Source of the DNA: an uncultured bacterium
GTDB lineage: Bacteria > Bacillota > Clostridia > Lachnospirales > Lachnospiraceae
Reading direction: 5' to 3'
Assembly: GCA_947381965.1 (NCBI GenBank)
Contig: CANCXX010000009.1
Span: forward strand, 48,413 to 112,412
DNA length: 64,000 nucleotides
Shown: piece after piece, positions 54,630 through 64,000 of the stretch
Numbering within the stretch: the first letter of the stretch is position 1
How the letters are laid out: each line of letters opens with the position of its first letter
Made by a program: the position numbers and the translations under genes
The notes under the pieces: generated by a model
Databases searched by the model: none
The model's input: only the letters and a program-made list of their open reading frames with translations
What the model was told of the DNA's origin: nothing

Positions 54630-55315
54630 AATTCCTCATTTCCGCGCATTTTCGTGCGCTTTATAATCCGCATCTGTCTTTCCAGGTCAATGATACGGTT
54701 CGTCAGCTCCGTGTTAGCGCCATGCAGTGTGGCAATATCCTCTTTTATCGGGTCTGGCAGATGAACATGATCCATCTCCTCCTGGGGCAGTGATTTGTTA
54801 TTCCGTTTTACCACCCGTCCCGGAACACCTACTACTGTGGAATTTGGCGGCACTTCCTCAAGCACAACGCTTCCTGCCCCTATTTTGGAGTTGTCGCCGA
54901 TGGTAAAGGACCCCAGTACCTTGGCGCCTGCACTTATCATCACATTATTCCCCACCGTCGGATGCCTTTTTCCCTGTTCCTTTCCGGTTCCCCCAAGTGT
55001 CACTCCCTGATACAGGGTCACATTGTCGCCAATAACCGCTGTCTCCCCAATGATAACACCATTTCCATGATCAATAAAGAATCCTTTGCCAATTTGGGCT
55101 CCAGGATGAATCTCAATACCGGTTTTGCGCACTCCCCGCTGAGAAACCCATCTTGCCAGAAAATAATGTTTTTTCTTATACAATTTATGGGCAATACGAT
55201 AATGCAGCATAACCTTAAAGCTGGGGTAAAGAAAAACCTCCATAGAGGAGTGTATCGCCGGATCCCTCTGTCTGATAACTGCAATCTCTTCCTTTATTCT
55301 TTTTATAAATCCCAC
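54626..55315 (-). CDS. cysE: Serine O-acetyltransferase
   Basis: Acetylates serine with acetyl-CoA, the first step of cysteine synthesis. It is 229 aa, with an N-terminal helical part and a left-handed beta-helix: GIEIHPGAQIGKGFFIDHGNG, GETAVIGDNVTLYQGVTLGG, KRHPTVGNNVMISAGAKVLG. Length and ending match the Firmicute (EpsC-like) form. The start is GTG with GGGAG upstream. It is preceded by the T-box leader at 55428-55746. Confidence 0.95.
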   Translation of the reverse strand: MGFIKRIKEEIAVIRQRDPAIHSSMEVFLYPSFKVMLHYRIAHKLYKKKHYFLARWVSQRGVRKTGIEIHPGAQIGKGFFIDHGNGVIIGETAVIGDNVTLYQGVTLGGTGKEQGKRHPTVGNNVMISAGAKVLGSFTIGDNSKIGAGSVVLEEVPPNSTVVGVPGRVVKRNNKSLPQEEMDHVHLPDPIKEDIATLHGANTELTNRIIDLERQMRIIKRTKMRGNEEL

Positions 55316-55427
55316 CTAATCGCTCCCTTAAATCCACTCTGACCAGGTTATCTGAATGTTTTATAAATCAGGTGTAAAAGCGGCATATTTCCTTTGCAAG
55401 GGTCTTAACCTTAAAGCTCTCCTGCAT

Positions 55428-55746
55428 AAAAAAAGATAACTCCACTCTTTTAGAGACGAAGTTATCCGCGGTTCCACTCTAATAAAGGCACTTGGCCTCC
55501 ACTCATGCACGTAACGTGTGAATACGTGTTCTGCTACAAATCCCATTTAGAAACCTTTCGCAAAACCTGCTCCCGGATGCACTTCTATTATCCTTTTACA
55601 GAAACGCTCTCAGCCGCTGGCATTCCCTCTCTGTGAAAAACAGTACCCTGCAAAGATACCCTGACAATATACTCTTTCCGTTCCTGGCATTTTATCTGTT
55701 ATTCAGACTCTCTGGACAGACAGATATCTGTTTTAAAATACTTTAC
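55428..55746 (-). promoter_or_regulatory. T-box leader, Cys-specific
   Basis: A tRNA-sensing leader of cysE-cysS. The T-box sequence AGAGTGGAACCGCGG is at 55466-55480. It is followed by the terminator GATAACT.../AGTTATC and seven Ts (55428-55466). The upstream stem I carries GGGAATGCCAGCGG, placing UGC (Cys codon, 55620-55622) as specifier. Uncharged tRNA-Cys would stabilise the antiterminator. Confidence 0.9.
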
Positions 55747-55752
55747 ACTAAC

Positions 55753-55781
55753 AGCATATGCAAAAAATGTTATTTTGTCAA
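55753..55781 (-). promoter_or_regulatory. Promoter of the T-box / cysE operon
   Basis: On the minus strand TTGACA (55776-55781) and TATGCT (55753-55758) are 17 bp apart, placing transcription start near 55746, at the T-box 5' end. Confidence 0.78.
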
Positions 55782-55824
55782 CAGAAAACTAATTCTGAGG
55801 ATTTAATTGCTTATAAATCCTCAT

Positions 55825-56898
55825 TCAACCTTCACCCATCTTCAAAAGTTTGGCTGCTTGGTCCGCTGCAATACACGCGTCCACAATTTCCTGAATATCC
55901 CCATTCATAATCTTATCCAGTTTATACAATGTCAACCCTATCCTATGGTCAGTAACCCGTCCCTGAGGGAAATTGTAGGTACGGATTTTTTCTGACCTGT
56001 CGCCGGTCCCTATCTGGCTTCGGCGCAGCTCCGCTTCCGCATCATGCGCTTTTTGCTGCTCTATATCATACAATTTTGCCCGAAGCAGCGCAAAAGCCTT
56101 TGCCTTATTCTGCAGCTGGGATTTTTCCGTCTGGCTGTAAACAACAATTCCTGTAGGATAATGGGTAAGACGCACTGCCGAGTCAGTGGTATTGACACAC
56201 TGCCCGCCGTTTCCCGATGCCCGCATCACATCTATACGGATATCCTTTTCATCAATTACCACATCAACATCCTCCACCTCCGGCATTACCGCTACCGTTA
56301 TGGTTGAAGTATGAATGCGTCCCCCTGATTCCGTTTCCGGCACCCGCTGTACCCGGTGTACACCGCTTTCATATTTTAATTTAGAATAAGCGCCCTGTCC
56401 GGTGATCATAAAACTGACTTCTTTCATGCCGCCAATTCCAATCTCATCTACACTGACTGTTTCCACCCTCCAACGCTGGCTTTCTGCATAATGCACATAA
56501 AGACGGTATATTTCCGCCGCAAAAAGTGCCGCTTCATCGCCTCCTGCCCCTGCACGTATTTCAACAATAACGTTCTTGTCATCATTAGGGTCTTTGGGTA
56601 AAAGAAGAATTTTCAATTTCTGCTCCAGTTCTTCAATGCGCTTTTTGGCACTGCCAAGCTCTTCCTTTAACATCTCGCGCATTTCCTCATCTGTCTCTCC
56701 CTCCAGCATGGCAAGGGAATCTTCCACATCCTGATTGGATTTTTTATATTCTTTATATGCCTCCACAATAGGGGTCAGATCGCTTTGCTCTTTCATTAGC
56801 TTCCTGAACCGTTCCTGATTGCCAGTTACTGTAGGTTCTCCTAATTCCCCCATGATTTCTTCAAAACGATTTAAAATATCATCCAGTTTGTCAAACAC
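55825..56898 (-). CDS. prfA: Peptide chain release factor 1
   Basis: Recognises UAA and UAG and releases the finished protein. The 357 residues include the GGQ loop ([17 protein letters not shown]) and the stop-codon-reading region [16 protein letters not shown], with PET where PAT is common. The Gln of GGQ is the target of PrmC, encoded just upstream. It lies in the rho-rpmE-DUF1385-prmC-prfA run. Confidence 0.96.
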   Translation of the reverse strand: MFDKLDDILNRFEEIMGELGEPTVTGNQERFRKLMKEQSDLTPIVEAYKEYKKSNQDVEDSLAMLEGETDEEMREMLKEELGSAKKRIEELEQKLKILLLPKDPNDDKNVIVEIRAGAGGDEAALFAAEIYRLYVHYAESQRWRVETVSVDEIGIGGMKEVSFMITGQGAYSKLKYESGVHRVQRVPETESGGRIHTSTITVAVMPEVEDVDVVIDEKDIRIDVMRASGNGGQCVNTTDSAVRLTHYPTGIVVYSQTEKSQLQNKAKAFALLRAKLYDIEQQKAHDAEAELRRSQIGTGDRSEKIRTYNFPQGRVTDHRIGLTLYKLDKIMNGDIQEIVDACIAADQAAKLLKMGEG

Positions 56899-56901
56899 TT
56901 C

Positions 56902-57735
56902 TTAACCTCCCATTCTTCCTGATACCACTCTGTCAAGGCCTGACAAGTCTTTGCAGACGGTAATATCCTGATATCCCGCCTCTTTCATATATCCGCTTAC
57001 AGCCTCTGCTTGATCATAACCGATTTCAAAAAACAACATGCCGCCGGAATACAAATATTTTTCTGCTTCCTTTATTATCTTCCGGTAAAAATCCAGTCCG
57101 TCGCCTCCTCCGTCCAGGGCTGTCAGCGGGTCATGCTCCCTTACTTCTTCCATCAGCTCCGGTATCATTTTGGCTGGAATATAAGGAGGATTTGATACAA
57201 TAATTTCAAACTTACCATCCACATTTTCAAATAAGTCACTTTGCACAAAATCTGCTGCCAAATCAAGCAGCCGGGCATTTTCTTCCGCCACCGCAAGGGC
57301 TTTTTCTGATATATCGCATCCTATTCCCTCACATTCATTTGAATACCGCAGCAGGCTTAAAAGAATGCAGCCTGATCCTGTGCACATATCCAGTATACGC
57401 ATCCCATCATGAAGAAAGCGCATAACTTCCTCCACCAGAATTTCTGTGTCCTGTCTGGGAATTAACACATCGGGTGTCACTTTAAACTTAAGCCCCATAA
57501 ATTCCTGATATCCTAAAATATGCTGCAAAGGCACATGTGCCGCTCTCCTTGTAATGTCCGCTGTATAATCTCTGTTTTGTATCTCTGTCACTGGATTTTC
57601 CCCATGGGAAAGAAGGTAATTCCTGTCCGTGCCACAAACTTCCTCCAATAGCAGCCGGGCATCCAAAGCCGCCTCTTCTATATCAGCCTTTTTTAACTGG
57701 TCCATTCCCCAGCTATATAATTCCCTATATGTCAT
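56902..57735 (-). CDS. prmC: Release factor glutamine methyltransferase
   Basis: An S-adenosylmethionine-dependent enzyme that methylates the Gln of GGQ in release factors. It is 277 aa: an N-terminal helical domain, ILGYQEFMGL, RQDTEILVEE, the SAM loop ILDMCTGSGCILLSLL and the catalytic NPPY of IIVSNPPYIPAKM. The open frame extends 21 codons upstream; the ATG at 57733-57735, overlapping the DUF1385 gene by 11 nt, is taken as start. It directly precedes its substrate gene prfA (3-nt gap). Confidence 0.93.
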   Translation of the reverse strand: MTYRELYSWGMDQLKKADIEEAALDARLLLEEVCGTDRNYLLSHGENPVTEIQNRDYTADITRRAAHVPLQHILGYQEFMGLKFKVTPDVLIPRQDTEILVEEVMRFLHDGMRILDMCTGSGCILLSLLRYSNECEGIGCDISEKALAVAEENARLLDLAADFVQSDLFENVDGKFEIIVSNPPYIPAKMIPELMEEVREHDPLTALDGGGDGLDFYRKIIKEAEKYLYSGGMLFFEIGYDQAEAVSGYMKEAGYQDITVCKDLSGLDRVVSGRMGG

Positions 57736-58735
57736 TTTCATCCTCTTCCTCCAAAGAAGAATCATCCACCATCCAGGAATCGTCCACCTCATACCCAAAG
57801 GTTTCCTTTAAATATGCTTTCCAGTCAAATACCGCTTCCACCGATTTCATGGCTACCTCCACCATGCTCTCGTCAGGTTCCTTGGTGGTCAGACGTTGAA
57901 GCAGCATTCCCGGTGCAGAAATTATACGAATGAAAATATTGTCACTTCTGCCCGCTAACCGGATAATCTCATAGGAAATCCCGGCAATAACCGGAATAAG
58001 CAAAATGCGCAGCACTATCTTTAAAGCCGGATTTTGTACCCGTATAAAGAAAAACAGCACAATACTTACAAACATTACAAAGAAAAGGAAACTGGTCCCA
58101 CACCGTTTATGGATACGGGAGCTTCTCAATACATTGTGCACAGTAAGCGGTCTTCCCTTTTCAATACAATTAATACATTTATGCTCCGCTCCATGATACT
58201 GGTACAGCCTGCGGATATCCTTCATAAGGCTGATTCCAGCCACATATGCTAAAAAGATCAAAATTCTGATTGCGCCTTCAATAATTGCCTGAAGAGATTC
58301 ATTTCTCACATATACGGACAACAGAGAAGACAAAAAATAAGGAAGCAGGATAAAGATTCCTACCGCAAGCGCAATGGAAAAAATTGTTGTAATTCCCATA
58401 AGTATGCTTTCACTTCTGCCCCCGGAAACCTTATCCAGGGTTTTATCAATCTTTGTTTCCTGCGCTTCTTCATCCTCATAAAAGGAGGCCGAATAATTCA
58501 GAGTTTTAATGCCAAGACGCAGAGAGTCAACAAAATTAAACACACCTCTGATAAATGGAAGCTTTATGATTTTACTGTCTGGCATACAGCCCCGGAATAC
58601 ATCCACTTCCACTTCAATTTCTCCATTTGGTTTTCTGATGGCCACCGCATAGTCATCTTTGTTTTTCATCATAACGCCCTCTAAAACTGCCTGGCCGCCA
58701 ATTCCTGATGAACGGTTATTTCTATTTCTTCTCAT
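57725..58735 (-). CDS. DUF1385-family membrane protein (YqhQ homologue)
   Basis: A 336-aa multi-pass membrane protein of the DUF1385 family: IGGQAVLEGVMMKNKDDYAVA, then RGVFNFVDSLRLGIKTLNYSA, about four membrane segments, and YHGAEHKCINCIEKG with CGTSFLFFVMFVSI. The His-Cys cluster YHGAEHKC is conserved in the family and suggests metal binding. The function is unknown. In many Firmicutes it lies between rpmE and prmC, as here. The ATG at 58733-58735 has GGAG ten bases upstream. Confidence 0.9.
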   Translation of the reverse strand: MRRNRNNRSSGIGGQAVLEGVMMKNKDDYAVAIRKPNGEIEVEVDVFRGCMPDSKIIKLPFIRGVFNFVDSLRLGIKTLNYSASFYEDEEAQETKIDKTLDKVSGGRSESILMGITTIFSIALAVGIFILLPYFLSSLLSVYVRNESLQAIIEGAIRILIFLAYVAGISLMKDIRRLYQYHGAEHKCINCIEKGRPLTVHNVLRSSRIHKRCGTSFLFFVMFVSIVLFFFIRVQNPALKIVLRILLIPVIAGISYEIIRLAGRSDNIFIRIISAPGMLLQRLTTKEPDESMVEVAMKSVEAVFDWKAYLKETFGYEVDDSWMVDDSSLEEEDENDI

Positions 58736-58825
58736 AATCACCACACTCCTGTATAGTCAGAGACAGAGGAACCATACACTTCCTCTGTATGCCGCATAAG
58801 CCTGTGTGCACACAAGGGACACATA

Positions 58826-58857
58826 CAACAAAGCCGCTAATTTCCTTACGTGTCCCT
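58826..58857 (-). repeat. Hairpin in the rpmE-DUF1385 gap
   Basis: GGGACAC and GTGTCCC flank about 20 nt in the gap after the rpmE terminator. There is no T-run; it may be a leader hairpin of the DUF1385 transcript or RNA-end structure. Confidence 0.35.
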
Positions 58858-58863
58858 GCGCAT

Positions 58864-58896
58864 AAAACAAGGTTGAGATGTAACCACCCCAACCTT
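58864..58896 (-). terminator. Intrinsic terminator of rpmE
   Basis: On the minus strand AAGGTTG pairs with CAACCTT across a 14-nt loop and is followed by GTTTTATG, 11 bp after the rpmE stop. Confidence 0.75.
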
Positions 58897-58907
58897 ATCG
58901 CACAAAA

Positions 58908-59111
58908 CTATTTTCCTACACCATATCTTCTGTTGAACTTCTCAATACGTCCATCAGCTCTTGCCGCCTTCTGCTGGCCTGTGTAGAATGAATGGCATTT
59001 GGAACAAACTTCAACGTGAATATCCTTCTTGGTTGAACCTGTCACAAAGGTATTGCCGCAGTTGCAAGTTACAGTTGCCTGATAATATTCAGGATGGATT
59101 CCTTCTTTCAT
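58908..59111 (-). CDS. rpmE: Ribosomal protein L31 (zinc-binding type)
   Basis: A 67-residue large-subunit protein. The four Cys of the zinc-binding L31 form are present (TCNCGNTF ... VCSKCHSFY), as opposed to the C-minus paralogue RpmE2. It starts [16 protein letters not shown]. It lies between rho and DUF1385, matching the standard Firmicute arrangement. Confidence 0.96.
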   Translation of the reverse strand: MKEGIHPEYYQATVTCNCGNTFVTGSTKKDIHVEVCSKCHSFYTGQQKAARADGRIEKFNRRYGVGK

Positions 59112-59234
59112 GATTTCACCTCTCTATGATAAAATTATAATTTGTTCTCATTCCATATGCAGTTTTAAAATGCACATATAAATCCGAAACAGCTTTTTAA
59201 TTGTACCATAGCTTTTCCTATGATGCAAGTATTT

Positions 59235-60719
59235 TTAAAACCATTTTATTTTTTTAACCATATTTACAAATTCCTGATTATTTCTTGTCTTTGCAAACAT
59301 ATCCAAAATTTTTTCCACCGCCTCTTCCGGTTTCAGACCATTTAACGCCTTTCTCATTATGCTGATTGCTTCCAGTTCATCCGGGGCAAGGAGCAAATCC
59401 TCTCTTCTTGTACTGGACTTGGGAATGTCAATGGCAGGGAACATTCTTCTTTCAGACAGCTTTCTGTCAAGCACAAGCTCCATATTGCCAGTACCCTTAA
59501 ATTCCTCATAAACCACATCATCCATCTTGCTTCCCGTATCCACCAGCGCAGTGGCTAAAATGGTAAGGGAACCGCCCCCTCGCATATTTCTGGCCGCTCC
59601 AAAAAATCTCTTGGGCATGTGCAGCGCCGCCGGATCAAGTCCGCCGGATAATGTACGGCCGCTTGGAGGAACCGTCTGATTATACGCTCTGGTCAGCCTG
59701 GTGATGCTGTCTATTAAAATCATTACATCTTTTTTATGTTCCACCAGACGTTTGCCTCTCTCTATTACCATCTCTGAAACCCGTTTATGGTGCTCTGGCA
59801 GTTCATCAAAAGTAGAATATATCACTTCCACATTTGGACCTTCAATGGCTTCCTTAATATCTGTAACTTCCTCAGGACGTTCATCAATCAGCAGAATAAT
59901 CAAATGTACTTCCGGCGCATTATATTTAACGGATTTTGCCACCTCTTTTAACAGCGTGGTTTTTCCGGTTTTAGGCGGGGACACAATCATACCTCTTTGT
60001 CCTTTGCCCACAGGACTGATTAAATCCACAATCCTCATTGCAACACTGGCTCCTGGCATTTCAAGATGCAGTCTTTCATTGGGGAAAACCGGAATCATAT
60101 CTTCAAAGTTACACCGTCTGGATGCCTCCTCCGGGGTATAGCCGTTAATTGATTTTACATATAAAAGAGCTGCAAACTTCTCTCCCTGGGTACGAATACG
60201 TGTATTTCCCTCCAGAATATCTCCTGTTTTTAATCCAAATCTCCGTATCTGGCTGGGCGCTACATAAACGTCCCGGTCCCCCGGCAGATAATTTTCACAG
60301 CGGATAAATCCATATCCATCAGGCATAACCTCCAATATACCGCTGGCAGCAATACCACTGTCCAGTTCCGCAGGGAACTTGTCCTCTTCAGCGCGGGGCT
60401 CTTCCACTTTTCCCTCCGGCCGTTCCGCCTTATATTCCCCATTTTGCACACGCTCTGTCCTGCCTTCCACTTTCTGCTTTGGAGGAAGATTTCTTATCTG
60501 TGGAGTCTTTCCCTCCAGTTTCTCTCTGTCTTTTTCCTTATCCTTTTCTTTTTCCCGTTCTTTCTCTTTTTCCTTTTCCTTTTCTTTCTCCTTCTCATCT
60601 TCTTCCAGCATAAGCGCAATCAGTTCCGCCTTTTTCATCCCTGATGTGCCCCGCAGCCCTCTGGCTTTCGCAATTGCCTTTAAATCAGCAAGCGCCAAAG
60701 ACTCATACTTTTCTCTCAT
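59235..60719 (-). CDS. rho: Transcription termination factor Rho
   Basis: A hexameric RNA helicase. It has an N-terminal Rho_N domain, then a Lys/Glu low-complexity stretch (about residues 45-70). The cold-shock-like RNA-binding domain ([21 protein letters not shown]) is followed by the ATPase with Walker [11 protein letters not shown] and [13 protein letters not shown]. The length of 494 aa is above the usual 420 because of the charged insertion. GGAGG lies five bases before the ATG at 60717-60719; an ATG four codons earlier overlaps the ribosome-binding site and is rejected. Confidence 0.95.
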   Translation of the reverse strand: MREKYESLALADLKAIAKARGLRGTSGMKKAELIALMLEEDEKEKEKEKEKEKEREKEKDKEKDREKLEGKTPQIRNLPPKQKVEGRTERVQNGEYKAERPEGKVEEPRAEEDKFPAELDSGIAASGILEVMPDGYGFIRCENYLPGDRDVYVAPSQIRRFGLKTGDILEGNTRIRTQGEKFAALLYVKSINGYTPEEASRRCNFEDMIPVFPNERLHLEMPGASVAMRIVDLISPVGKGQRGMIVSPPKTGKTTLLKEVAKSVKYNAPEVHLIILLIDERPEEVTDIKEAIEGPNVEVIYSTFDELPEHHKRVSEMVIERGKRLVEHKKDVMILIDSITRLTRAYNQTVPPSGRTLSGGLDPAALHMPKRFFGAARNMRGGGSLTILATALVDTGSKMDDVVYEEFKGTGNMELVLDRKLSERRMFPAIDIPKSSTRREDLLLAPDELEAISIMRKALNGLKPEEAVEKILDMFAKTRNNQEFVNMVKKIKWF

Positions 60720-60916
60720 AAAATCCTCCATTCATTTATCGTCATAATGAGATTATTTTATTCATTCCAAATCATGTACTTTTCTTTTGGGAATATATTA
60801 CGATTTGTTGTGGAAATGTCTATATTCAGGATTATACAACATAATTGCCAAAATTTAAAGATATTTTGTAAAAAGTACCACGTTCCTTCTTAAGCGTGGT
60901 ACTTCTTACAAACAGT

Positions 60917-62323
60917 TTATTCTTTTCCGTCCCAGCAGTAGGTACAGAGTTTATTTTTGTCTATTCCAACGGATTCCATCATATCGTCCAGTCTGTGATA
61001 TCTTAGGGACGTAAAGTTCAGCTGCACGCCTATACGCTTTACCATTTCCTGATACTCCGGTGTCTCCGGATTGGAATATGCACTTAAATGCACATTCTTT
61101 CCATCCCCTTCCATCTCCTTAATAATCCTTCTGGTTATCAGGTCCATTTCCGAGGTGGAACGGGAAAAATTCAGATACCTGCATCCATACAAAAGAGGCG
61201 GACAGGCAGGCCGTATATGAACCTCCTTTGCACCGCTTTGATACAAAAATTCCGTGGTTTCCCGCAGCTGAGTTCCCCTTACAATGGAATCATCAATAAG
61301 CAGCAGGCTCTTATCATGTATCAGATCGTGCACCGGTATCAGTTTCATTTTGGCAATCAGATTTCTTTTGCTCTGAATGGCAGGCATAAAGGATCTGGGC
61401 CAGGTAGGTGTATATTTAATGAAAGGTCTTGAAAAGGGAATGCCCGACTCATTGGAATATCCAATTGCATGGGCAATGCCTGAGTCAGGTACACCGGCCA
61501 CATTATCTGGTGATACATCATCCCTTTTGGCAAGCAGCGCTCCACAATTGCAACGCATTTTTTCCACACTGATTCCCTCATAGGAAGAAGACGGATATCC
61601 ATAATACACCCACAGGAAAGTGCAGATTTTCATATCTTCACCAGGCTTTACCAGCGTGCGCACTTCTTCAGGCGTCACAATCACAATTTCACCTGGTCCC
61701 AGCTCCCTCTCCTGGGTGTATCCCAAGTTCAGATATGCAAAGCTCTCAAAGGATATACAATGCCCATCCTCTTTTTTGCCGATAGATACCGGCGTTCTTC
61801 CCATCTTATCCCTTGCTGCATAAATTCCTTTTGGAGTCAGCAAAGCAAGAGTCATGGAACCGTCAATCAGCTCCTGCGCGTAAGTAATGCCCTCTATCAG
61901 ATTATCCTTCTGGTTGATAATCGCCGCCACCAGCTCTGTGGCATTAATGTCTCCGCCGCTCATCTCCAGGAAGTGTGCATGACCCATGGTGAAAATCTGC
62001 CTTACGATTTCATCCATGTTATTTATTTTCCCCACTGTCATAATCGCATAGGTTCCATGATGGGAACGCACCAAAAGCGGCTGGGGCTCATAATCGGAAA
62101 TACATCCGATTCCAAGCGTTCCCTGCATTTTATTTACATCTTTGTCAAATTTCGTCCGAAAAGGGGCATTTTCAATATTGTGTATGGCACGGTCAAAGCC
62201 TTTTTCTTTGCTGTAAACAGCCATTCCTGCCCTTCTTGTCCCTAAGTGAGAGTGATAATCCGTACCAAAAAACAAATCAAATACACAGTCATTCTTAGAT
62301 GCTGCCCCAAAAAAACCACCCAT
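60917..62323 (-). CDS. Amidophosphoribosyltransferase-like protein (PurF paralogue) lacking the N-terminal Cys
   Basis: A two-domain, 468-residue PurF-like protein. The C-terminal phosphoribosyltransferase domain is intact with the PRPP loop LLIDDSIVRGTQLRET. The N-terminal Ntn domain starts MGGFFGAASKND: the position of the catalytic Cys (CGVFG in PurF) is Gly, and HLGTRRAG replaces LQHRGQEG. Glutamine-dependent synthesis of phosphoribosylamine is therefore not expected. It could use free ammonia, act on another amine, or regulate. The ATG at 62321-62323 follows AGGAG; an upstream ATG is rejected. It is next to purB. Confidence 0.88.
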   Translation of the reverse strand: MGGFFGAASKNDCVFDLFFGTDYHSHLGTRRAGMAVYSKEKGFDRAIHNIENAPFRTKFDKDVNKMQGTLGIGCISDYEPQPLLVRSHHGTYAIMTVGKINNMDEIVRQIFTMGHAHFLEMSGGDINATELVAAIINQKDNLIEGITYAQELIDGSMTLALLTPKGIYAARDKMGRTPVSIGKKEDGHCISFESFAYLNLGYTQERELGPGEIVIVTPEEVRTLVKPGEDMKICTFLWVYYGYPSSSYEGISVEKMRCNCGALLAKRDDVSPDNVAGVPDSGIAHAIGYSNESGIPFSRPFIKYTPTWPRSFMPAIQSKRNLIAKMKLIPVHDLIHDKSLLLIDDSIVRGTQLRETTEFLYQSGAKEVHIRPACPPLLYGCRYLNFSRSTSEMDLITRRIIKEMEGDGKNVHLSAYSNPETPEYQEMVKRIGVQLNFTSLRYHRLDDMMESVGIDKNKLCTYCWDGKE

Positions 62324-62464
62324 CTTTTTTCTCCTATTTCCAGTTCCGCATCTGCCCTTCCTTAAGCCTACACCTTCAGAGAAAATCCCGGCCACTTTCG
62401 TGTCCTGTCTTTCCTCTGGGCTTTCTCTGGGGCATCTGCTGCTTTCCAGTTTTACATTTGCCTG

Positions 62465-63916
62465 TTAAACATTTATCATGGTTTTAATGCCCAATAACTC
62501 TTTATTTGCGTCAAGAACCGGACCTGCCACCTTTGACAAAAAACTTTCCACCTGCTCCTTTGCCCGCCCCACATAACGGGAAGGCTCCATAGTTTTTTGC
62601 AGGTCCTCCAAAGACATATTAAATGCCGGGTCCGCCGCAATCAGTGTAAGAAGATTGTTTTCTCTTCCTTCCTCTTTCACATTCTTTGCAGCTTTCATGG
62701 ATAGTTCCCGGATCTTTTCATGAAGCTCCTGTCTGTTTCCGCCCATTTTTACCGCGTCCATCATAATATTTTCTGTTGCCATAAAGGGCAACTCGTTCAT
62801 CATATGCTTTTCAATAACCTTGGGATATACCACCAGCCCATCCACCACATTAAGACATAAATCCAATATGCCGTCAACAGCCAGAAATCCTTCCGGTATG
62901 GAAAGACGTTTGTTTGCCGAATCATCCAGCGTTCTTTCAAACCACTGGACGGCAGATGTAATTGCCGGATTAAGTGCGTCCACCATCACATATCTTGCAA
63001 GAGAAGCAATCCGTTCGCTTCTCATTGGATTTCTCTTATATGCCATGGCAGAAGAACCAATCTGGTTCTTTTCAAAGGGTTCCTCCACTTCCTTTAAGTG
63101 CTGCAAAAGACGGATATCGTTGGACATCTTATGAGCACTGGCGGCAATTCCCGCAAGTACATTTGCTACTCTCGTGTCCACCTTCCGGGAATATGTCTGA
63201 CCGGATACCGGATAACACTCTTTAAATCCCATCTTTTCCGCAATCATAGGATCAATTTTATCTATCGTCTCCTGGTCCCCGTTAAAAAGTTCCAAAAAAG
63301 AAGCCTGGGTTCCTGTGGTTCCCTTGGAGCCTAACAGCTTTAGCCCGGACAGCACATAGTCAAGATCCTCTAAGTCAAGCAGAAATTCCTGCATCCATAA
63401 TGTTGCCCTTTTTCCCACAGTGGTAGGCTGCGCCGACTGAAAATGGGTAAAAGCAAGGGTCGGCTGGTCTTTATACTTATGGGCAAAACCGGACAGCTTT
63501 TGAAGTACATTTACCAGTTTCTTTTTTACCAGCTCAAGAGCCTTTGCCATTATAATAATATCTGTGTTGTCCCCCACATAGCAGCTGGTTGCTCCCAGAT
63601 GAATAATACCAGCCGCCTTCGGACACTGCTGTCCGTAGGCATACACATGACTCATTACATCATGGCGCACTTCTTTTTCCCTGGCCCTTGCAACATCATA
63701 ATTAATATCATCTCTATGGGCCTTCAGCTCATCAATCTGTTCCTTTGTGATAACCGGCTTCCCATCCTGTGACAGTCCAAGCTCCATTTCCGTTTCTGCC
63801 AGGGCAATCCATAGCTTTCTCCATGTTCTGAATTTCATATCCTGTGAAAAGATATACTGCATCTCCCTGCTGGCATAACGCTCTGACAGAGGGCTTACAT
63901 ATCCGTCCGTACCCAT
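62465..63916 (-). CDS. purB: Adenylosuccinate lyase
   Basis: Cleaves SAICAR and adenylosuccinate in purine synthesis. The 483 aa carry the fumarase/aspartase-superfamily signature GSSAMAYKRNPMRSE, with catalytic His in LGATSCYVGDN and THFQSAQPTT. Start 63916 follows AGGAGG with six bases spacing; the ORF's upstream ATG lies in the leader repeat. It is close to the type II purB enzymes of Firmicutes and vertebrates in length. Confidence 0.95.
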   Translation of the reverse strand: MGTDGYVSPLSERYASREMQYIFSQDMKFRTWRKLWIALAETEMELGLSQDGKPVITKEQIDELKAHRDDINYDVARAREKEVRHDVMSHVYAYGQQCPKAAGIIHLGATSCYVGDNTDIIIMAKALELVKKKLVNVLQKLSGFAHKYKDQPTLAFTHFQSAQPTTVGKRATLWMQEFLLDLEDLDYVLSGLKLLGSKGTTGTQASFLELFNGDQETIDKIDPMIAEKMGFKECYPVSGQTYSRKVDTRVANVLAGIAASAHKMSNDIRLLQHLKEVEEPFEKNQIGSSAMAYKRNPMRSERIASLARYVMVDALNPAITSAVQWFERTLDDSANKRLSIPEGFLAVDGILDLCLNVVDGLVVYPKVIEKHMMNELPFMATENIMMDAVKMGGNRQELHEKIRELSMKAAKNVKEEGRENNLLTLIAADPAFNMSLEDLQKTMEPSRYVGRAKEQVESFLSKVAGPVLDANKELLGIKTMINV

Positions 63917-63946
63917 AATACTCCTCCTTGCCAATTGATTTCCTGT

Positions 63947-64000
63947 AGGGAATTGCGAAACTCGTAAACTTGCTGAATATTCTGACAATCTATTCTGCGA
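63947..64000 (-). repeat. Leader repeat family B, copy 2 (upstream of purB)
   Basis: 54 bp upstream of purB matching 3230-3284 upstream of metA with few changes, sharing ACTTGCTGAATATTCTGA and ending TATTCTGCGA. It runs to the window edge and may continue beyond. Confidence 0.6.

Noticed and set aside
55361-55546. 61-aa frame inside the cysE leader
   Set aside because: It lies across the T-box and terminator, whose RNA structure explains the sequence.

Overview
The window looks like chromosomal DNA of an anaerobic gut Firmicute of the Lachnospiraceae type (Clostridia). Evidence: SigH-type sigma factor, a Cys-specific T-box, Mini-III RNase, YqeG and YqhQ (DUF1385) homologues, and several families I associate with Lachnospiraceae (DUF4474, DUF5688, TPR-DUF4037-DUF4125). 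Two stretches keep textbook Firmicute gene order: cysE-cysS-mrnC-rlmB-(SGNH)-sigH and rho-rpmE-DUF1385-prmC-prfA. Nearly all genes lie on the minus strand. The species assignment is inference; no search was run.

Layout. 0-12 kb: chemoreceptor, homoserine O-acetyltransferase, a LigA-family ligase, RluF, HflX, EPSP synthase, HAD phosphatase, MATE exporter and a small amidase. 12-22 kb: a TPR-DUF4037-DUF4125 fusion, patatin, a DUF4474/phosphoesterase pair, glutamate dehydrogenase, an oxidoreductase, an SH3 protein and tRNA-Arg(CCG). 22-26.5 kb: DUF5688, efp and aroQ-aroK-aroE-yqeG. 26.7-39.8 kb: a tightly overlapping 12-gene operon for a phosphonate-decorated surface glycan. It has PEP mutase (aepX), phosphonopyruvate decarboxylase (aepY), a LicC/PntC-like nucleotidyltransferase, two LicD transferases, a TagD-Gfo/Idh fusion, a CDP-glycerol-transferase-like protein and a hexapeptide acyltransferase with a G9 tract in its coding sequence. 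39.8-44.7 kb: accessory genes led by a TnpB-like protein whose first two RuvC catalytic acids are gone. It is followed by a 240-nt non-coding, hairpin-rich stretch directly ahead of the glycan operon. 44.7-50 kb: an RND exporter with a very long coiled-coil insertion, co-transcribed with its TetR regulator. 50-64 kb: housekeeping genes ending in a PurF paralogue without its catalytic Cys, and purB.

The strongest lead is the nuclease-dead TnpB-like protein (40.1-41.4 kb), its palindromic upstream sites and the structured spacer before the glycan operon. The arrangement resembles exapted TnpB-derived RNA-guided repressors (TldR), but the RNA, guide and target are not demonstrated. Other leads are the G9 tract, two families of short repeats found just upstream of start codons, a small inverted-repeat element that supplies the patatin stop codon, and a palindrome that acts on paper as both terminator and promoter of the RND-tetR operon.
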